A stretch of DNA of 17,651 nucleotides from UMGS1002 sp964570825 (GCA_964570825.1 CAZMZJ010000027.1:1-17651); one strand, 5' to 3'. Positions 9,106 through 16,703 are shown, numbered from the stretch's first letter. A program made the numbers and translations. The notes: a model not told the origin generated them from the letters alone.

Positions 9106-9495
9106 TCAGTATCTCAGCCGGCGGTACAGCTCCTTCGCGCGTTCAAGCTGCCTGTAAACCGTTCTCTCGTCATAGCTTCTTTCAAATGCGTGCCGGCGCA
9201 CGCGGTATGTGATGTCGTTGCGCCGCAGACGGCGACCCGCTGAAACGAAATATACTTCCCTCACCGCCTCGGCGCAGTCCGCGTTGCCCGTGGCGCGCAA
9301 AAGCCGCATGGTGTCATAAACGGCAAGCATGTCGAGAGCCACCTCCTTTGACGGGCAGACGCCGCGGATAGCATCGCAAATCTCAAAAGCTCCAAGACCG
9401 CGCCTGTCAAATCCGTACTCCGCATAGCGTCTGAATGCGCGGCCGGCGTCAGTATTTTTTATCCCCGGCTTGCATGGCCTCTTCTTAAATTCCAT
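9106..9495 (-). CDS. Small basic helix-turn-helix protein, function unknown
   Basis: Hypothetical protein of 129 residues, rich in Arg and Lys, without signal peptide or membrane segment. The C-terminal segment YDERTVYRQLERAKELYRRL resembles the helix-turn-helix of sigma region 4 and of phage late-gene regulators (ArpU/RinA type), so DNA binding is a reasonable guess; no family is recognised with confidence. Three cysteines lie in the middle third. An in-frame ATG five codons upstream (9510) is rejected as the start: GGGAGGG overlaps it and sits 5 nt before the ATG at 9495. A consensus promoter lies upstream, divergent from the HPr-like gene. It is monocistronic as far as can be seen. Confidence 0.7.
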   Translation of the reverse strand: MEFKKRPCKPGIKNTDAGRAFRRYAEYGFDRRGLGAFEICDAIRGVCPSKEVALDMLAVYDTMRLLRATGNADCAEAVREVYFVSAGRRLRRNDITYRVRRHAFERSYDERTVYRQLERAKELYRRLRY

Positions 9496-9554
9496 ATTAT
9501 TCCCTCCCATCTTTTTTGCGTCGTTTTTTCCAGCTTCATGTTATTTTTTGTTTA

Positions 9555-9583
9555 ATTATAGAACGCTTGTTTTTGTTTGTCAA
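9555..9583 (-). promoter_or_regulatory. Sigma-A promoter of the small HTH gene
   Basis: On the minus strand: TTGACA (9583-9578), 17-bp spacer, TATAAT (9560-9555), a perfect consensus. Its -35 is separated by only 18 bp from the -35 of the divergent HPr-like gene. Confidence 0.88.
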
Positions 9584-9601
9584 GCTTTGCTTTAATTTAT
9601 A

Positions 9602-9630
9602 TTGACAAAAGCGGAAAACAGTGCTACAAT
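9602..9630 (+). promoter_or_regulatory. Sigma-A promoter of the HPr-like gene
   Basis: TTGACA (9602-9607), 17-bp spacer, TACAAT (9625-9630). It predicts a leader of about 87 nt before the start at 9724, in which no strong secondary structure was noticed. Confidence 0.88.
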
Positions 9631-9723
9631 ACTTTTATGACATATGTCTTTGTCCGCCGGACGCCGTTTTCCGCCGGACACATAATTTTAATAAATTCGG
9701 CTATTTTAAGGAGGATGCACAGA

Positions 9724-9954
9724 ATGAAAACCGCAAAAATCATGTTGTCCACAATCCGCGATGTTCAGAACTTTGTTGCCATTGCAACCGGTTACGAAGG
9801 CGAGATTGACCTCTCCTCGGGACGCTATGTCGTTGATGCAAAATCAATCATCGGTATTTTCAGTCTCGACCTGCTCTCGCCCATAACTCTGACAATCCAC
9901 TCCGGCGACGCCGACAAGCTGCTCAAGGCAATTGACGCATATATAGTCAAATAA
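9724..9954 (+). CDS. HPr-like protein without phosphorylatable histidine
   Basis: A 76-residue cytoplasmic protein with the HPr fold signature. The block VVDAKSIIGIFSLDL (36-50) corresponds to the HPr regulatory-serine helix (Ser41 here matching Ser46), and the strand SPITLTI and final helix ADKLLKAIDAYI follow. The GLHARPA active-site loop is absent: the aligned region reads STIRDVQNFV (9-18), so PEP-dependent phosphotransfer is not possible. This fits a Crh-like regulatory or binding role (inference). Reading could extend to an upstream ATG at 9577, but that lies before the promoter; AAGGAGG at 9708-9714 fixes the start at 9724. It is a single-gene unit with promoter and terminator. No PTS gene is nearby. 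Confidence 0.85.
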   Translation: MKTAKIMLSTIRDVQNFVAIATGYEGEIDLSSGRYVVDAKSIIGIFSLDLLSPITLTIHSGDADKLLKAIDAYIVK

Positions 9955-10055
9955 ATTATCCCAATTGTTCTTTATGAAGGGTAAATTCCGTCTATGCCTC
10001 CCGGCTATGACGAGGTCTCCCGTTCTCAGACGATATAACCATATCACACATACAA

Positions 10056-10084
10056 AAAAGGTCCCGGAATATCCGGAACCTTTT
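10056..10084. terminator. Bidirectional terminator
   Basis: AAAAGGT-C-CCGG and CCGG-A-ACCTTTT form a stem with a 5-base loop. It is followed by TTTTATTTTTTTTT on the plus strand and by six T on the minus strand. On the minus strand the single mismatch becomes a G-U pair. It ends both the HPr-like transcript and the MarR/ABC operon, whose last stop codon lies within its A/T tract. Confidence 0.9.
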
Positions 10085-10877
10085 ATTTTTTTTTGTACCT
10101 TACGGCCCTGCCCTCCCTGCCCGCGGCGGCAAACAGCCCGACGGCGATATATACCTTTAGCGCCGAGTAGATCTTTCTCCCTTTCATTTTCATCAGTTTT
10201 CCAAATTCAGCCGCCGTGAAGAATTCGGGCAGCTCCGCAGGCAGAAGCCGCATATAATCCGCCGGAACCGAAAAATCGTAAATTCCAATAAGCTCGGTCG
10301 GTATGCGCTCATATCTCTTTGAGCCGCGTTTCCCGCCATTTCCCCAGCCGTTTTTCAGCCTGAATTCCTCGATCCCGAGCAGCATAACGCGAATACACAG
10401 GCGGCTGCTGTTCAGATACGGCGCCAGCCAGAAAAGCTCGGGCAGAACATCCAACTCGCTTCCCTTCTTTGGGGACAGGCTCCGCTTGCCGGTCTCGCCC
10501 GTCGCCGGCTCTATCCATGTTATCCATTTGCGCGCGGCAACCGGACAGACCACGGTTATATTGAAGTCCGTATTCTCAAGGTAATATTTTATCTTGCCGA
10601 AAAGAGGATAAAAGCTTCCCGTCTGAATTTCGTATATCACGCCGCCATGAACCACGTCGGCTATATATCCGGTTTCCCGCGCCCCGGTTTTGTCCGGAGC
10701 GTCGGGAATTATTTTCTTTTCATGGCAGCTCTTATCTTCGCATACGAATGATTTGAGAATCGAATGAAGCATCTTTTCACCGTATGTGCCTATGCCGCAG
10801 CAATTTTTCTCCTCCGCGGCCGCCTCAGCCGTTATGTGTCCGAAGCGCAGCTTCTCGGCTTCCGTCGCTTCCCTCAT
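10083..10877 (-). CDS. Conserved protein, PD-(D/E)XK nuclease-like with C-terminal HTH
   Basis: A 264-residue soluble protein of unknown function. I recall a widespread Firmicutes family with the same motif order but no assigned function. Residues 28-110 resemble a PD-(D/E)XK core: a helix with Glu34 (GTYGEKMLH), then HEKKI, Asp74 in YIADVV, E-I-Q at 83-85 and Lys95/Lys97. Next come KWITWIEPATGE (117-128), SPKKGS (135-140) and a Lys/Arg-rich GWGNGGKRGSKRYERIP (177-193). The end (about 216-264, FFTAAEFGKLM...RAVRY) looks like a winged helix. The start overlaps the ABC gene stop by ATGA, so it is probably translationally coupled and co-regulated by the MarR protein. Nuclease activity is inference; the core could be a non-catalytic fold. 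Its role next to an exporter is not obvious. Confidence 0.75.
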   Translation of the reverse strand: MREATEAEKLRFGHITAEAAAEEKNCCGIGTYGEKMLHSILKSFVCEDKSCHEKKIIPDAPDKTGARETGYIADVVHGGVIYEIQTGSFYPLFGKIKYYLENTDFNITVVCPVAARKWITWIEPATGETGKRSLSPKKGSELDVLPELFWLAPYLNSSRLCIRVMLLGIEEFRLKNGWGNGGKRGSKRYERIPTELIGIYDFSVPADYMRLLPAELPEFFTAAEFGKLMKMKGRKIYSALKVYIAVGLFAAAGREGRAVRYKKK

Positions 10878-12829
10878 ATCGCTATCCCCGCGAACTGGCT
10901 GCTGTAAAGCTTCCGGTATTCTCCGTCCTTCGCTATCAGCTCCTCGTGGCTGCCCGATTCGGCAACGGTTCCGTCCTTTATTACGACGATCACGTCGGCG
11001 TCGCGTATCGTCGAAAGCCGGTGCGCTATTATTATCGATGTGCGGTCCTTCATCAGCGCCACCATCGCCTCCTGAATGTGCATCTCGGTCCGGGTGTCGA
11101 CGCTTGAGGTCGCCTCGTCAAGTATGAGTATCTTGGGGTCGGCAAGCACCGCGCGCGCTATCGAGAGCAGCTGCCGCTGCCCCTGACTCAGGTTGCTTCC
11201 GGATTCAGCAAGCTCGGTGTCATATCCCTTCGGCATTCGTTCAATGAACATATCAGCTCTCGCAGCAGCAGCCGCGACTTTCATTTCGCCGTCGCCCGCC
11301 TCAAGCCTGCCGTATTTGATGTTGGCTCTGATGCTGTCGCAGAAAAGCACTGTGTCCTGCAGCACTATCGCAATCGAGCGGCGCAGCGTGTCCTTCGGTA
11401 TTTCGCGGATGTCGATGCCGTCGATTGTTATGCTTCCGCCGTCGGTCTCATAAAATCGTGTGAGAAGGTTGACTATCGTCGTCTTCCCTGATCCCGTCGC
11501 GCCGACTATTGCCACTTTCTGACCGCTCTTTACCGAAAGGTTCAGATGTTTCAGCACCGGCTCGCCGGGGATATACGAAAATTCAATGTCCTTAAACTCA
11601 ATGTTCCCCTTAATATCCGAAATTGCTATGTTCTTCCTTCCTTCGTCTATCTCCGCGGGACTGTCCATGATTTCAAATATGCGTTCGGCGCCGGCCAAGG
11701 CCGTGAGGATCGAGGCGTACTGGTTGGCTATTTCGTTTACCGGCCGGGTGAATCTCTTAGAATACTGAAGCATCGCCTGAATATTGCCGACTGTAAGCCG
11801 ACGCATTCCGGATATCGGATTGATTATTAAATATCCTCCCGACACTGCAATGAGAAGATACTGCAGATTTCCGAGAATGTTCATGAGCGGCCCCATGATA
11901 CTGCCCCAGACGCGCGCCTTAATGCTTATTTTGCGCAGTTCGTCGCTTGATTTTGAAAATTTTTCAACCGCTTCGCCTTCCTTGCCGTACGCAACAACGG
12001 TTTTATAGCCTGTCACCGTCTCCTCGACCTGTCCGTTTATCTGTCCCAGAAGCTGCTGTCTTTTCACAAAATATTTCCGCATGAATTTTGCGAGCCCTGC
12101 CGATATTATTATTGTCAGCGGAATCGTCACGCAGGCGACAAGCGTCATCAGCCAGCTGTAGTAAAGCATCATCGAAAACGCTCCGATAAGGGTCAGCACG
12201 CTCGAAAAAAGCGACGCTATCGACTGCGACACTGCGTTAGACACGTTCTCAACGTCGTTGGTCATCCGCGACATGATATCGCCGTGCTTATGTGTGTCGG
12301 TGTATTTTATCGGAAGCTTTGAAATTTTTGCAAACAGATCCCGCCGCATGGCATAAACGGTCATCTGCGACATACGTGCAGCGATTATTCCCTGAAAATA
12401 TGTCAGCACGCCGTTCGAGATAAAAATTACCGCCATTACGATAAGGTAAAATGCAAGCCCGCGTGCTTCTTTAGTGCCGGTTGCGTTTCCGCTTTCGTCG
12501 ACGGCTGTCTTCTGATAATCATTGAAATGAACTGTCAGTCCGCTCTCCGGCGAATAGCTGAAGGTGTCTATCGCACCGCTCTGCATCAGCGGCATTATCA
12601 GGTCAAGCACGGTGACAAACACCATTATTATAAGCAGCGATATAAGCAGCATCCGGTTTTTGCCGATGTAGCGCAAAAGACGGCTGAGCGTTTTTTTCAT
12701 ATTTTTCGGCTTCTGGACGTTTACCCTGCCGGCCATCGGCCCTCCGCCGCCCGGACGGCCGCCGGGTCCGAATATCATCTGCCTGTCAGTATTCTGCGCG
12801 TTTGCCGGTTTTATATTCTGGTTATTCAT
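10874..12829 (-). CDS. Heterodimeric ABC exporter subunit, consensus-site half
   Basis: A half-transporter of 651 residues: a Gly/Pro-rich cytoplasmic N-terminus (about 1-45), six membrane helices (about 58-330), then a nucleotide-binding domain. Walker A is GATGSGKT (443-450), Walker B ILILDE with catalytic Glu572, and the H-loop His603 (IAHRLST). The signature is non-canonical, LSQGQ (547-551). This combination is typical of one partner of asymmetric exporters such as TM287/288 or BmrCD. The large extracellular loop 1 (about 85-122) is longer than in its partner. GGAGG inside the end of the upstream gene sets the start, and the genes overlap by 8 nt. Substrate unknown: drug, peptide or lipid are all possible. 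Regulated by the MarR gene at the head of the operon. Confidence 0.92.
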   Translation of the reverse strand: MNNQNIKPANAQNTDRQMIFGPGGRPGGGGPMAGRVNVQKPKNMKKTLSRLLRYIGKNRMLLISLLIIMVFVTVLDLIMPLMQSGAIDTFSYSPESGLTVHFNDYQKTAVDESGNATGTKEARGLAFYLIVMAVIFISNGVLTYFQGIIAARMSQMTVYAMRRDLFAKISKLPIKYTDTHKHGDIMSRMTNDVENVSNAVSQSIASLFSSVLTLIGAFSMMLYYSWLMTLVACVTIPLTIIISAGLAKFMRKYFVKRQQLLGQINGQVEETVTGYKTVVAYGKEGEAVEKFSKSSDELRKISIKARVWGSIMGPLMNILGNLQYLLIAVSGGYLIINPISGMRRLTVGNIQAMLQYSKRFTRPVNEIANQYASILTALAGAERIFEIMDSPAEIDEGRKNIAISDIKGNIEFKDIEFSYIPGEPVLKHLNLSVKSGQKVAIVGATGSGKTTIVNLLTRFYETDGGSITIDGIDIREIPKDTLRRSIAIVLQDTVLFCDSIRANIKYGRLEAGDGEMKVAAAAARADMFIERMPKGYDTELAESGSNLSQGQRQLLSIARAVLADPKILILDEATSSVDTRTEMHIQEAMVALMKDRTSIIIAHRLSTIRDADVIVVIKDGTVAESGSHEELIAKDGEYRKLYSSQFAGIAI

Positions 12830-14639
12830 TGGCAGCCTCCATCACGGCAGTCGCGCCGTTTTTCATCTGAGAATAATATATGTCGCGGTAGGTCGCACAG
12901 GTTTTCATCAGTTCACTGTGCGGCGCGCAGTAGCGGATCGTACCGTCCTCGATTACTGCGATTCTGTCGGCGTCCATAACGCTCGCAATCCGCTGGGCGA
13001 TCATCACGACAGTCGCCCCCTTTAGCCTTGAGCGGAGCTCGGCGCGAAGTCTTGACTCGGTCGCAAGGTCGAGAGCCGACGTGCAGTCGTCAAGAATGAT
13101 TATTTCCGGCTTCCGCACAAGCGCGCGCGCTATAGATATCCTCTGCTTCTGACCGCCAGACAGGGATGCACCCTTCTCGGCGATAAAGGTTTTATATCCC
13201 TGTGCGAAACCGTTGATAAAACCGTCCGCCTGCGCGGCTGCCGCCGCTTCCCGGATTTCGCAATCGTCAGCGTCCGGTTTGCCCCAGCGTATGTTATTTT
13301 CGACAGTGTCGGAGAAAAGCTCGCTCTTCTGCATCACGTAACCGATTTTACCGCGCAGCTTCTCAAGACTGTATTCCCTGACGTTCAAGCCGTCGACAAG
13401 CACCTCGCCCTCAGTCGCGTCATAAAACCTCGGAATGAGGTTTACAAGCGAGGTTTTTCCGGAACCGGTCGAGCCTATTACCGCCAGCGTTTCGCCCTTC
13501 CTTATATCAAGGTTTATGTCGTGCAGCACCGGGCTCCCGGCAGTGTTCGGATACCTGAATCCAACGTTCCGGAAGGAAACGCATATCTCTTCGGGATCGC
13601 TGCCGAGCGTCCCGCTTTTTATGACCGGCTCTGCGTCAAGCACTTCAATTACGCGTTTGCCGGATGCGACCGAACGCGAGACCGACTGGAACATCATAGT
13701 CACCATCATTACAGACATCAGCACCTGCGTGACATATGTGACCGCCGCCATGATCGAGCCGACCGTAATCCCTCCGGCGCCCGCTCTGAGGCCGCCGATA
13801 AGTATAACCGCAACAACCGAGGCGTTCATAACGATGTTCAAAACCGGCATTATTACCGCAATAAGGAGAAGTACGCGCCAGTTCGTGTCGCGAAGCTCCG
13901 CGTTTGCCTTATCGAATCTTTCGTTTTCGTATTTTTCGCGCACATACGCCTTTATAACGCGCGCGCCGACGACGTTCTCCTGCACCACCGAATTGACTTT
14001 GTCAAGCTTCGTCTGCACCTCGGCGAAAAGAGGCGTGGCTTTCCGGAGAACAACGGCAAGCAGCACAGCAAGCACCGGCAGGGCGCAGAGTATCACCGCG
14101 CCGAAACCGAGGTCGAGCGAAAGCAGCATAACGGCTCCACCCACAAAGAACACAGGGGCGCGGACAAACATGCGCATCACCATTTCGACAAAATCAGTTA
14201 CTGTCGATATATCGTTCGTCATACGGGTGACAAGCGAGCCGGTCGTGAATTTGTCTGTCTGTTCAATCGAAAGCGACATGACTCGACGGTACGCGTCACG
14301 GCGCAGATCGTGTCCGAAGCCCTGCGCAGCGCGAGCCGCCGTGTACGCGCAGAAAGTTCCGAAGAATCCGCCGATTGTCACAAGCGCAAGCATCACGATG
14401 CCAACCGTGACTATTACCTGCATCGACGTATAACTTTTATTAAAACCATGAAAAATACCGAGTATAAGGCTTCCGACTTTCGAATTTGAAACGTCTCCGC
14501 CGCCAAAAATACCGCAGTCCACTATCACCGACATGAGTTTCGGCTGCATGAGATCCGCCATGACCTCGCCCATCATCAGCAGGGGCGATATGATGGCTAA
14601 AATAATATATGGTTTTATATATTTCAACAATTTTTTCAT
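12822..14639 (-). CDS. Heterodimeric ABC exporter subunit, degenerate-site half
   Basis: A half-transporter of 605 residues with six N-terminal membrane helices (about 10-325) and one nucleotide-binding domain. Walker A is GSTGSGKT (389-396) and the signature is canonical LSGGQ (493-497). The Walker B catalytic Glu is Asp (Asp518 in IIILDDCTSALD) and the H-loop His is Gln (Gln549 in IAQR). With its partner's LSQGQ this makes one poorly hydrolysing ATP site and one active site, as known for asymmetric heterodimeric exporters. It starts 6 bp after the marR-like stop, with only a weak GGGGAAG ahead, suggesting translational coupling. Probably pairs with the 651-residue product. Confidence 0.93.
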   Translation of the reverse strand: MKKLLKYIKPYIILAIISPLLMMGEVMADLMQPKLMSVIVDCGIFGGGDVSNSKVGSLILGIFHGFNKSYTSMQVIVTVGIVMLALVTIGGFFGTFCAYTAARAAQGFGHDLRRDAYRRVMSLSIEQTDKFTTGSLVTRMTNDISTVTDFVEMVMRMFVRAPVFFVGGAVMLLSLDLGFGAVILCALPVLAVLLAVVLRKATPLFAEVQTKLDKVNSVVQENVVGARVIKAYVREKYENERFDKANAELRDTNWRVLLLIAVIMPVLNIVMNASVVAVILIGGLRAGAGGITVGSIMAAVTYVTQVLMSVMMVTMMFQSVSRSVASGKRVIEVLDAEPVIKSGTLGSDPEEICVSFRNVGFRYPNTAGSPVLHDINLDIRKGETLAVIGSTGSGKTSLVNLIPRFYDATEGEVLVDGLNVREYSLEKLRGKIGYVMQKSELFSDTVENNIRWGKPDADDCEIREAAAAAQADGFINGFAQGYKTFIAEKGASLSGGQKQRISIARALVRKPEIIILDDCTSALDLATESRLRAELRSRLKGATVVMIAQRIASVMDADRIAVIEDGTIRYCAPHSELMKTCATYRDIYYSQMKNGATAVMEAANE

Positions 14640-14645
14640 ATTTTT

Positions 14646-15131
14646 TCAGTTTTCTTCCCCGTTTTTAAGCGCGTCAAGAATATTATCACGCATTCTGGTC
14701 AAAAGTTTAGTGAGGAACGCCGATTCTTCCTCGTTTATTCCCTTCATTAGTATATCGTCCGCTTCGCGGAGCCTTCTGAAGGAATCGCGGTCAAGCTCGC
14801 GTCCCTTATCGGTCAGATATACCCGCAAGGCGCGCATATCGTCCGGGTCCGCGACACGGCTGATATATCCGAGCTTCTCAAGTCTGCTGAGCGTCACGCT
14901 GATTGTCGGCGGTTTTAAATGCGTGCTTTTCGCAAGTTCAAGCTGCGTAGCGCCGTCTTTGTGCGCAAGCTCAATTATTATCAGCCGTGTGCTGTCCTGA
15001 GTCATTTCGTTTTCTTTTTCTCTCATTTTAGCACGGAAAAGCTGCGAAATCTCATTTATCAGCATCGGCGGAGATTCCTTCACACCCTCGGGCAAAAGCG
15101 GCCTTCGAGGTATATTATTGCACTTCTTCAT
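14646..15131 (-). CDS. MarR-family transcriptional regulator
   Basis: A 161-residue dimeric winged-helix repressor type. The N-terminal helices (24-58) lead to the HTH, GATQLELAKSTHLKPPTISVTLSRLEKLGYI (60-90), and the wing DPDDMRALRVYLTDKG (95-110); C-terminal dimerisation helices follow. The D-x-R wing motif is present. AAAGGA at 15139-15144 (plus-strand coordinates) sits 7 nt before the start. First gene of a four-gene operon with both exporter subunits and the nuclease-like gene. A perfect 22-bp palindrome overlapping its own -10 and start site predicts autorepression relieved by a ligand, probably an exporter substrate (inference). Confidence 0.93.
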   Translation of the reverse strand: MKKCNNIPRRPLLPEGVKESPPMLINEISQLFRAKMREKENEMTQDSTRLIIIELAHKDGATQLELAKSTHLKPPTISVTLSRLEKLGYISRVADPDDMRALRVYLTDKGRELDRDSFRRLREADDILMKGINEEESAFLTKLLTRMRDNILDALKNGEEN

Positions 15132-15146
15132 CGCGCAATCCTTTCT

Positions 15147-15168
15147 TAATTAGTTTATAAACTAATTA
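15147..15168. promoter_or_regulatory. 22-bp palindromic operator for the MarR protein
   Basis: TAATTAGTTTA is followed directly by its exact reverse complement. It spans from within the -10 to about +12 of the minus-strand promoter. The length and AT-rich TAGTTTA half-site fit MarR-family operators, and binding would block RNA polymerase. Confidence 0.87.
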
Positions 15169-15193
15169 TATCATTTATTTTATTCGCCGTCAA
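15165..15193 (-). promoter_or_regulatory. Sigma-A promoter of the MarR/ABC operon
   Basis: On the minus strand: TTGACG (15193-15188), 17-bp spacer, TATAAT (15170-15165). The -10 shares four bases with the palindrome. The start site is expected near 15158, giving a leader of about 27 nt. Confidence 0.9.
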
Positions 15194-15399
15194 TACACTG
15201 TACATATTTTCTTTTCAACCCGGTTAAAAAATTGCCTCAAACAAATAAAACTTACACTTATCAAAGACGAGCCGCCGACGCACATTATAATCAGAGCCGA
15301 CCGCAAAGTTATAAAATTAAAGCAATTAAACGTTTTTTATGATATTTGCGGAAAGCTCCCAGCATGACTCAAAATCCCCAGAACGAAGGATGATTCCCC
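15194..15399. other. spoIVB upstream region
   Basis: This region should hold the spoIVB promoter. CATTATA at 15283-15289 fits a sigma-G -10 and overlaps a TATAAT (15286-15291), but neither has a matching -35 at proper spacing. No convincing sigma-F or sigma-G pair was found by eye. No gene is seen. Confidence 0.5.
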
Positions 15400-16512
15400 A
15401 TGAACACAATAATAAAAAAATTTTTCGCCGCAATGTCGGCTCTGCTGATACTGATTTCCGCACTCACCGGCGTTTTCAGCATCGGCTCCGGAGTTAACGG
15501 CGAAAGCCTCGGAGAAGCTCTCGGAGCTTCATTATATTACGGCGACGCGTCTGCTGTTTCAAAAAATATCAATTCCATTAAGCTATATCCCGGCGGAATG
15601 CCGTTCGGAGTCAAGTTCTTCACGGAAGGAGTGCTTGTGGTTGGCTTCTGCGATATTGACAACGGCAACGGAGCCGTAAATCCCGCATACGCCGCCGGCC
15701 TCCGCCTCAAGGATGTGATTATCTCAATTAACGGAGAGGAGCTGTCCTGTGCGGCGCAGCTCACCGCCACCATCGAAAAATGCGGCGGGAATCCCGTCAC
15801 GATAACGTATAAGAGAGATTCCGTCGAATACACCGTTACCCTGACGCCGGTTTACAGCGAAGCCGACGGAAGGTATAAAACCGGCATTTGGGTGCGCGAC
15901 AGCGGCGCCGGCATCGGAACCGTAACCTTCATAGTCCCCTCCGGTTACGCTTTCGCGGGTCTTGGCCACGGCATCTGCGACAGCGACACCGGCGACCTCA
16001 TTCCTATGCAGCGCGGCATAGTCACAGCCGTCACAATCAGCGGGCTGACACGCGGAGTTCCCGGCGACCCGGGCGAGGTCAAGGGTTACTTCAGCTCGGG
16101 CAAGTGCGGCTCCCTCATCGGCAACACCGAGTTCGGCGTCTACGGCGTTTTCACCGAGCTGCCAGCCGCGGTGCCCGAGGCGGCGCTCCCCGCGGCTTCC
16201 AAATATCAGGTAAAAGAAGGCGCCGCATATATATGGTGCACGCTCGACACAAACCAAATAACTAAATATACGGTTGAAATCTCGGCGATCAACACCGGAT
16301 CAGATTCAAACAAATGCTTTACCGTCACCATCACCGACCCCGTCCTGCTTGAAAAAACCGGCGGCATAATTCAGGGAATGTCAGGCAGTCCCATTATCCA
16401 AAACGGACGCATCATCGGCGCCATCACGCACGTTCTCATCAACGACCCGTCGCGCGGATACGGAATTTTTATTGAAAATATGCTTAACCATATGCCTGAT
16501 ATCATAAAGTAA
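15400..16512 (+). CDS. spoIVB: SpoIVB sporulation serine peptidase (S55)
   Basis: Secreted by the forespore into the intermembrane space in spore formers, where it cleaves SpoIVFA to release pro-sigma-K processing. The protein has a signal anchor (about 7-28), a PDZ domain (about 70-150, with AYAAGLRLKDVIISINGEEL) and the S55 peptidase domain. The catalytic His190 (GLGHGICD), Ser328 (GMSGSPI) and Asp349 (LINDPSRGYGIFIE) are all present. At 370 residues it is shorter than Bacillus SpoIVB (about 426); the difference appears to lie mainly before and around the PDZ domain. AAGGA at 15386-15390 precedes the start by 9 nt. In many Firmicutes spo0A follows directly; here a rex-like gene follows after a hairpin. 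It shows the organism probably forms endospores. Confidence 0.95.
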   Translation: MNTIIKKFFAAMSALLILISALTGVFSIGSGVNGESLGEALGASLYYGDASAVSKNINSIKLYPGGMPFGVKFFTEGVLVVGFCDIDNGNGAVNPAYAAGLRLKDVIISINGEELSCAAQLTATIEKCGGNPVTITYKRDSVEYTVTLTPVYSEADGRYKTGIWVRDSGAGIGTVTFIVPSGYAFAGLGHGICDSDTGDLIPMQRGIVTAVTISGLTRGVPGDPGEVKGYFSSGKCGSLIGNTEFGVYGVFTELPAAVPEAALPAASKYQVKEGAAYIWCTLDTNQITKYTVEISAINTGSDSNKCFTVTITDPVLLEKTGGIIQGMSGSPIIQNGRIIGAITHVLINDPSRGYGIFIENMLNHMPDIIK

Positions 16513-16535
16513 TATATAAAAAATAAAACTCTTTA

Positions 16536-16566
16536 GCCGGGGAAGCTTTTTCAAGGTTTCCCCGGC
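16536..16566 (+). terminator. Hairpin after spoIVB
   Basis: GCCGGGGAA and TTCCCCGGC form a perfect 9-bp stem, extendable by a few weaker pairs, around a loop containing CTTTTTCAAG. Only a short T stretch follows (GATTGTTTCAT), so termination efficiency is uncertain. Confidence 0.75.
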
Positions 16567-16630
16567 GATTGTTTCATACAGTCACTGATGAGGCAAGGCG
16601 AGTTTTCATATGTATCGTTTTATATATGCG

Positions 16631-16659
16631 TTGACAGATCCCCAAAAACGCGCTATAAT
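16631..16659 (+). promoter_or_regulatory. Sigma-A promoter of rex
   Basis: TTGACA (16631-16636), 17-bp spacer, TATAAT (16654-16659), a perfect consensus. The small palindrome TATCGATA (16673-16680) lies just after the expected start. No Rex-type TTGTGAA/TTCACAA operator is seen, so autoregulation is not supported. Confidence 0.9.
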
Positions 16660-16703
16660 ATCAGTACGCAGTTATCGATATTTGATTATCTTATGAGGTC
16701 GGT

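Noticed and set aside
9577..9723. N-terminal extension of the HPr-like protein to an upstream ATG
   Set aside because: That ATG precedes the promoter, the extension does not resemble HPr, and AAGGAGG at 9708-9714 places the start at 9724.
9965..10219. Small plus-strand open frame after the HPr-like gene
   Set aside because: It runs through the bidirectional terminator into the antisense of the nuclease-like gene and has no ribosome binding site.
13435..14489. Two long plus-strand open frames opposite the 605-residue ABC subunit
   Set aside because: Both are antisense shadows of a clear ABC exporter gene, with low-complexity Thr/Ser- or His/Arg-rich translations.
15283..15291. Sigma-G -10 (CATTATA) for spoIVB
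   Set aside because: No GNATR-type -35 lies at 17-19 bp upstream, so the match alone is too weak to call.
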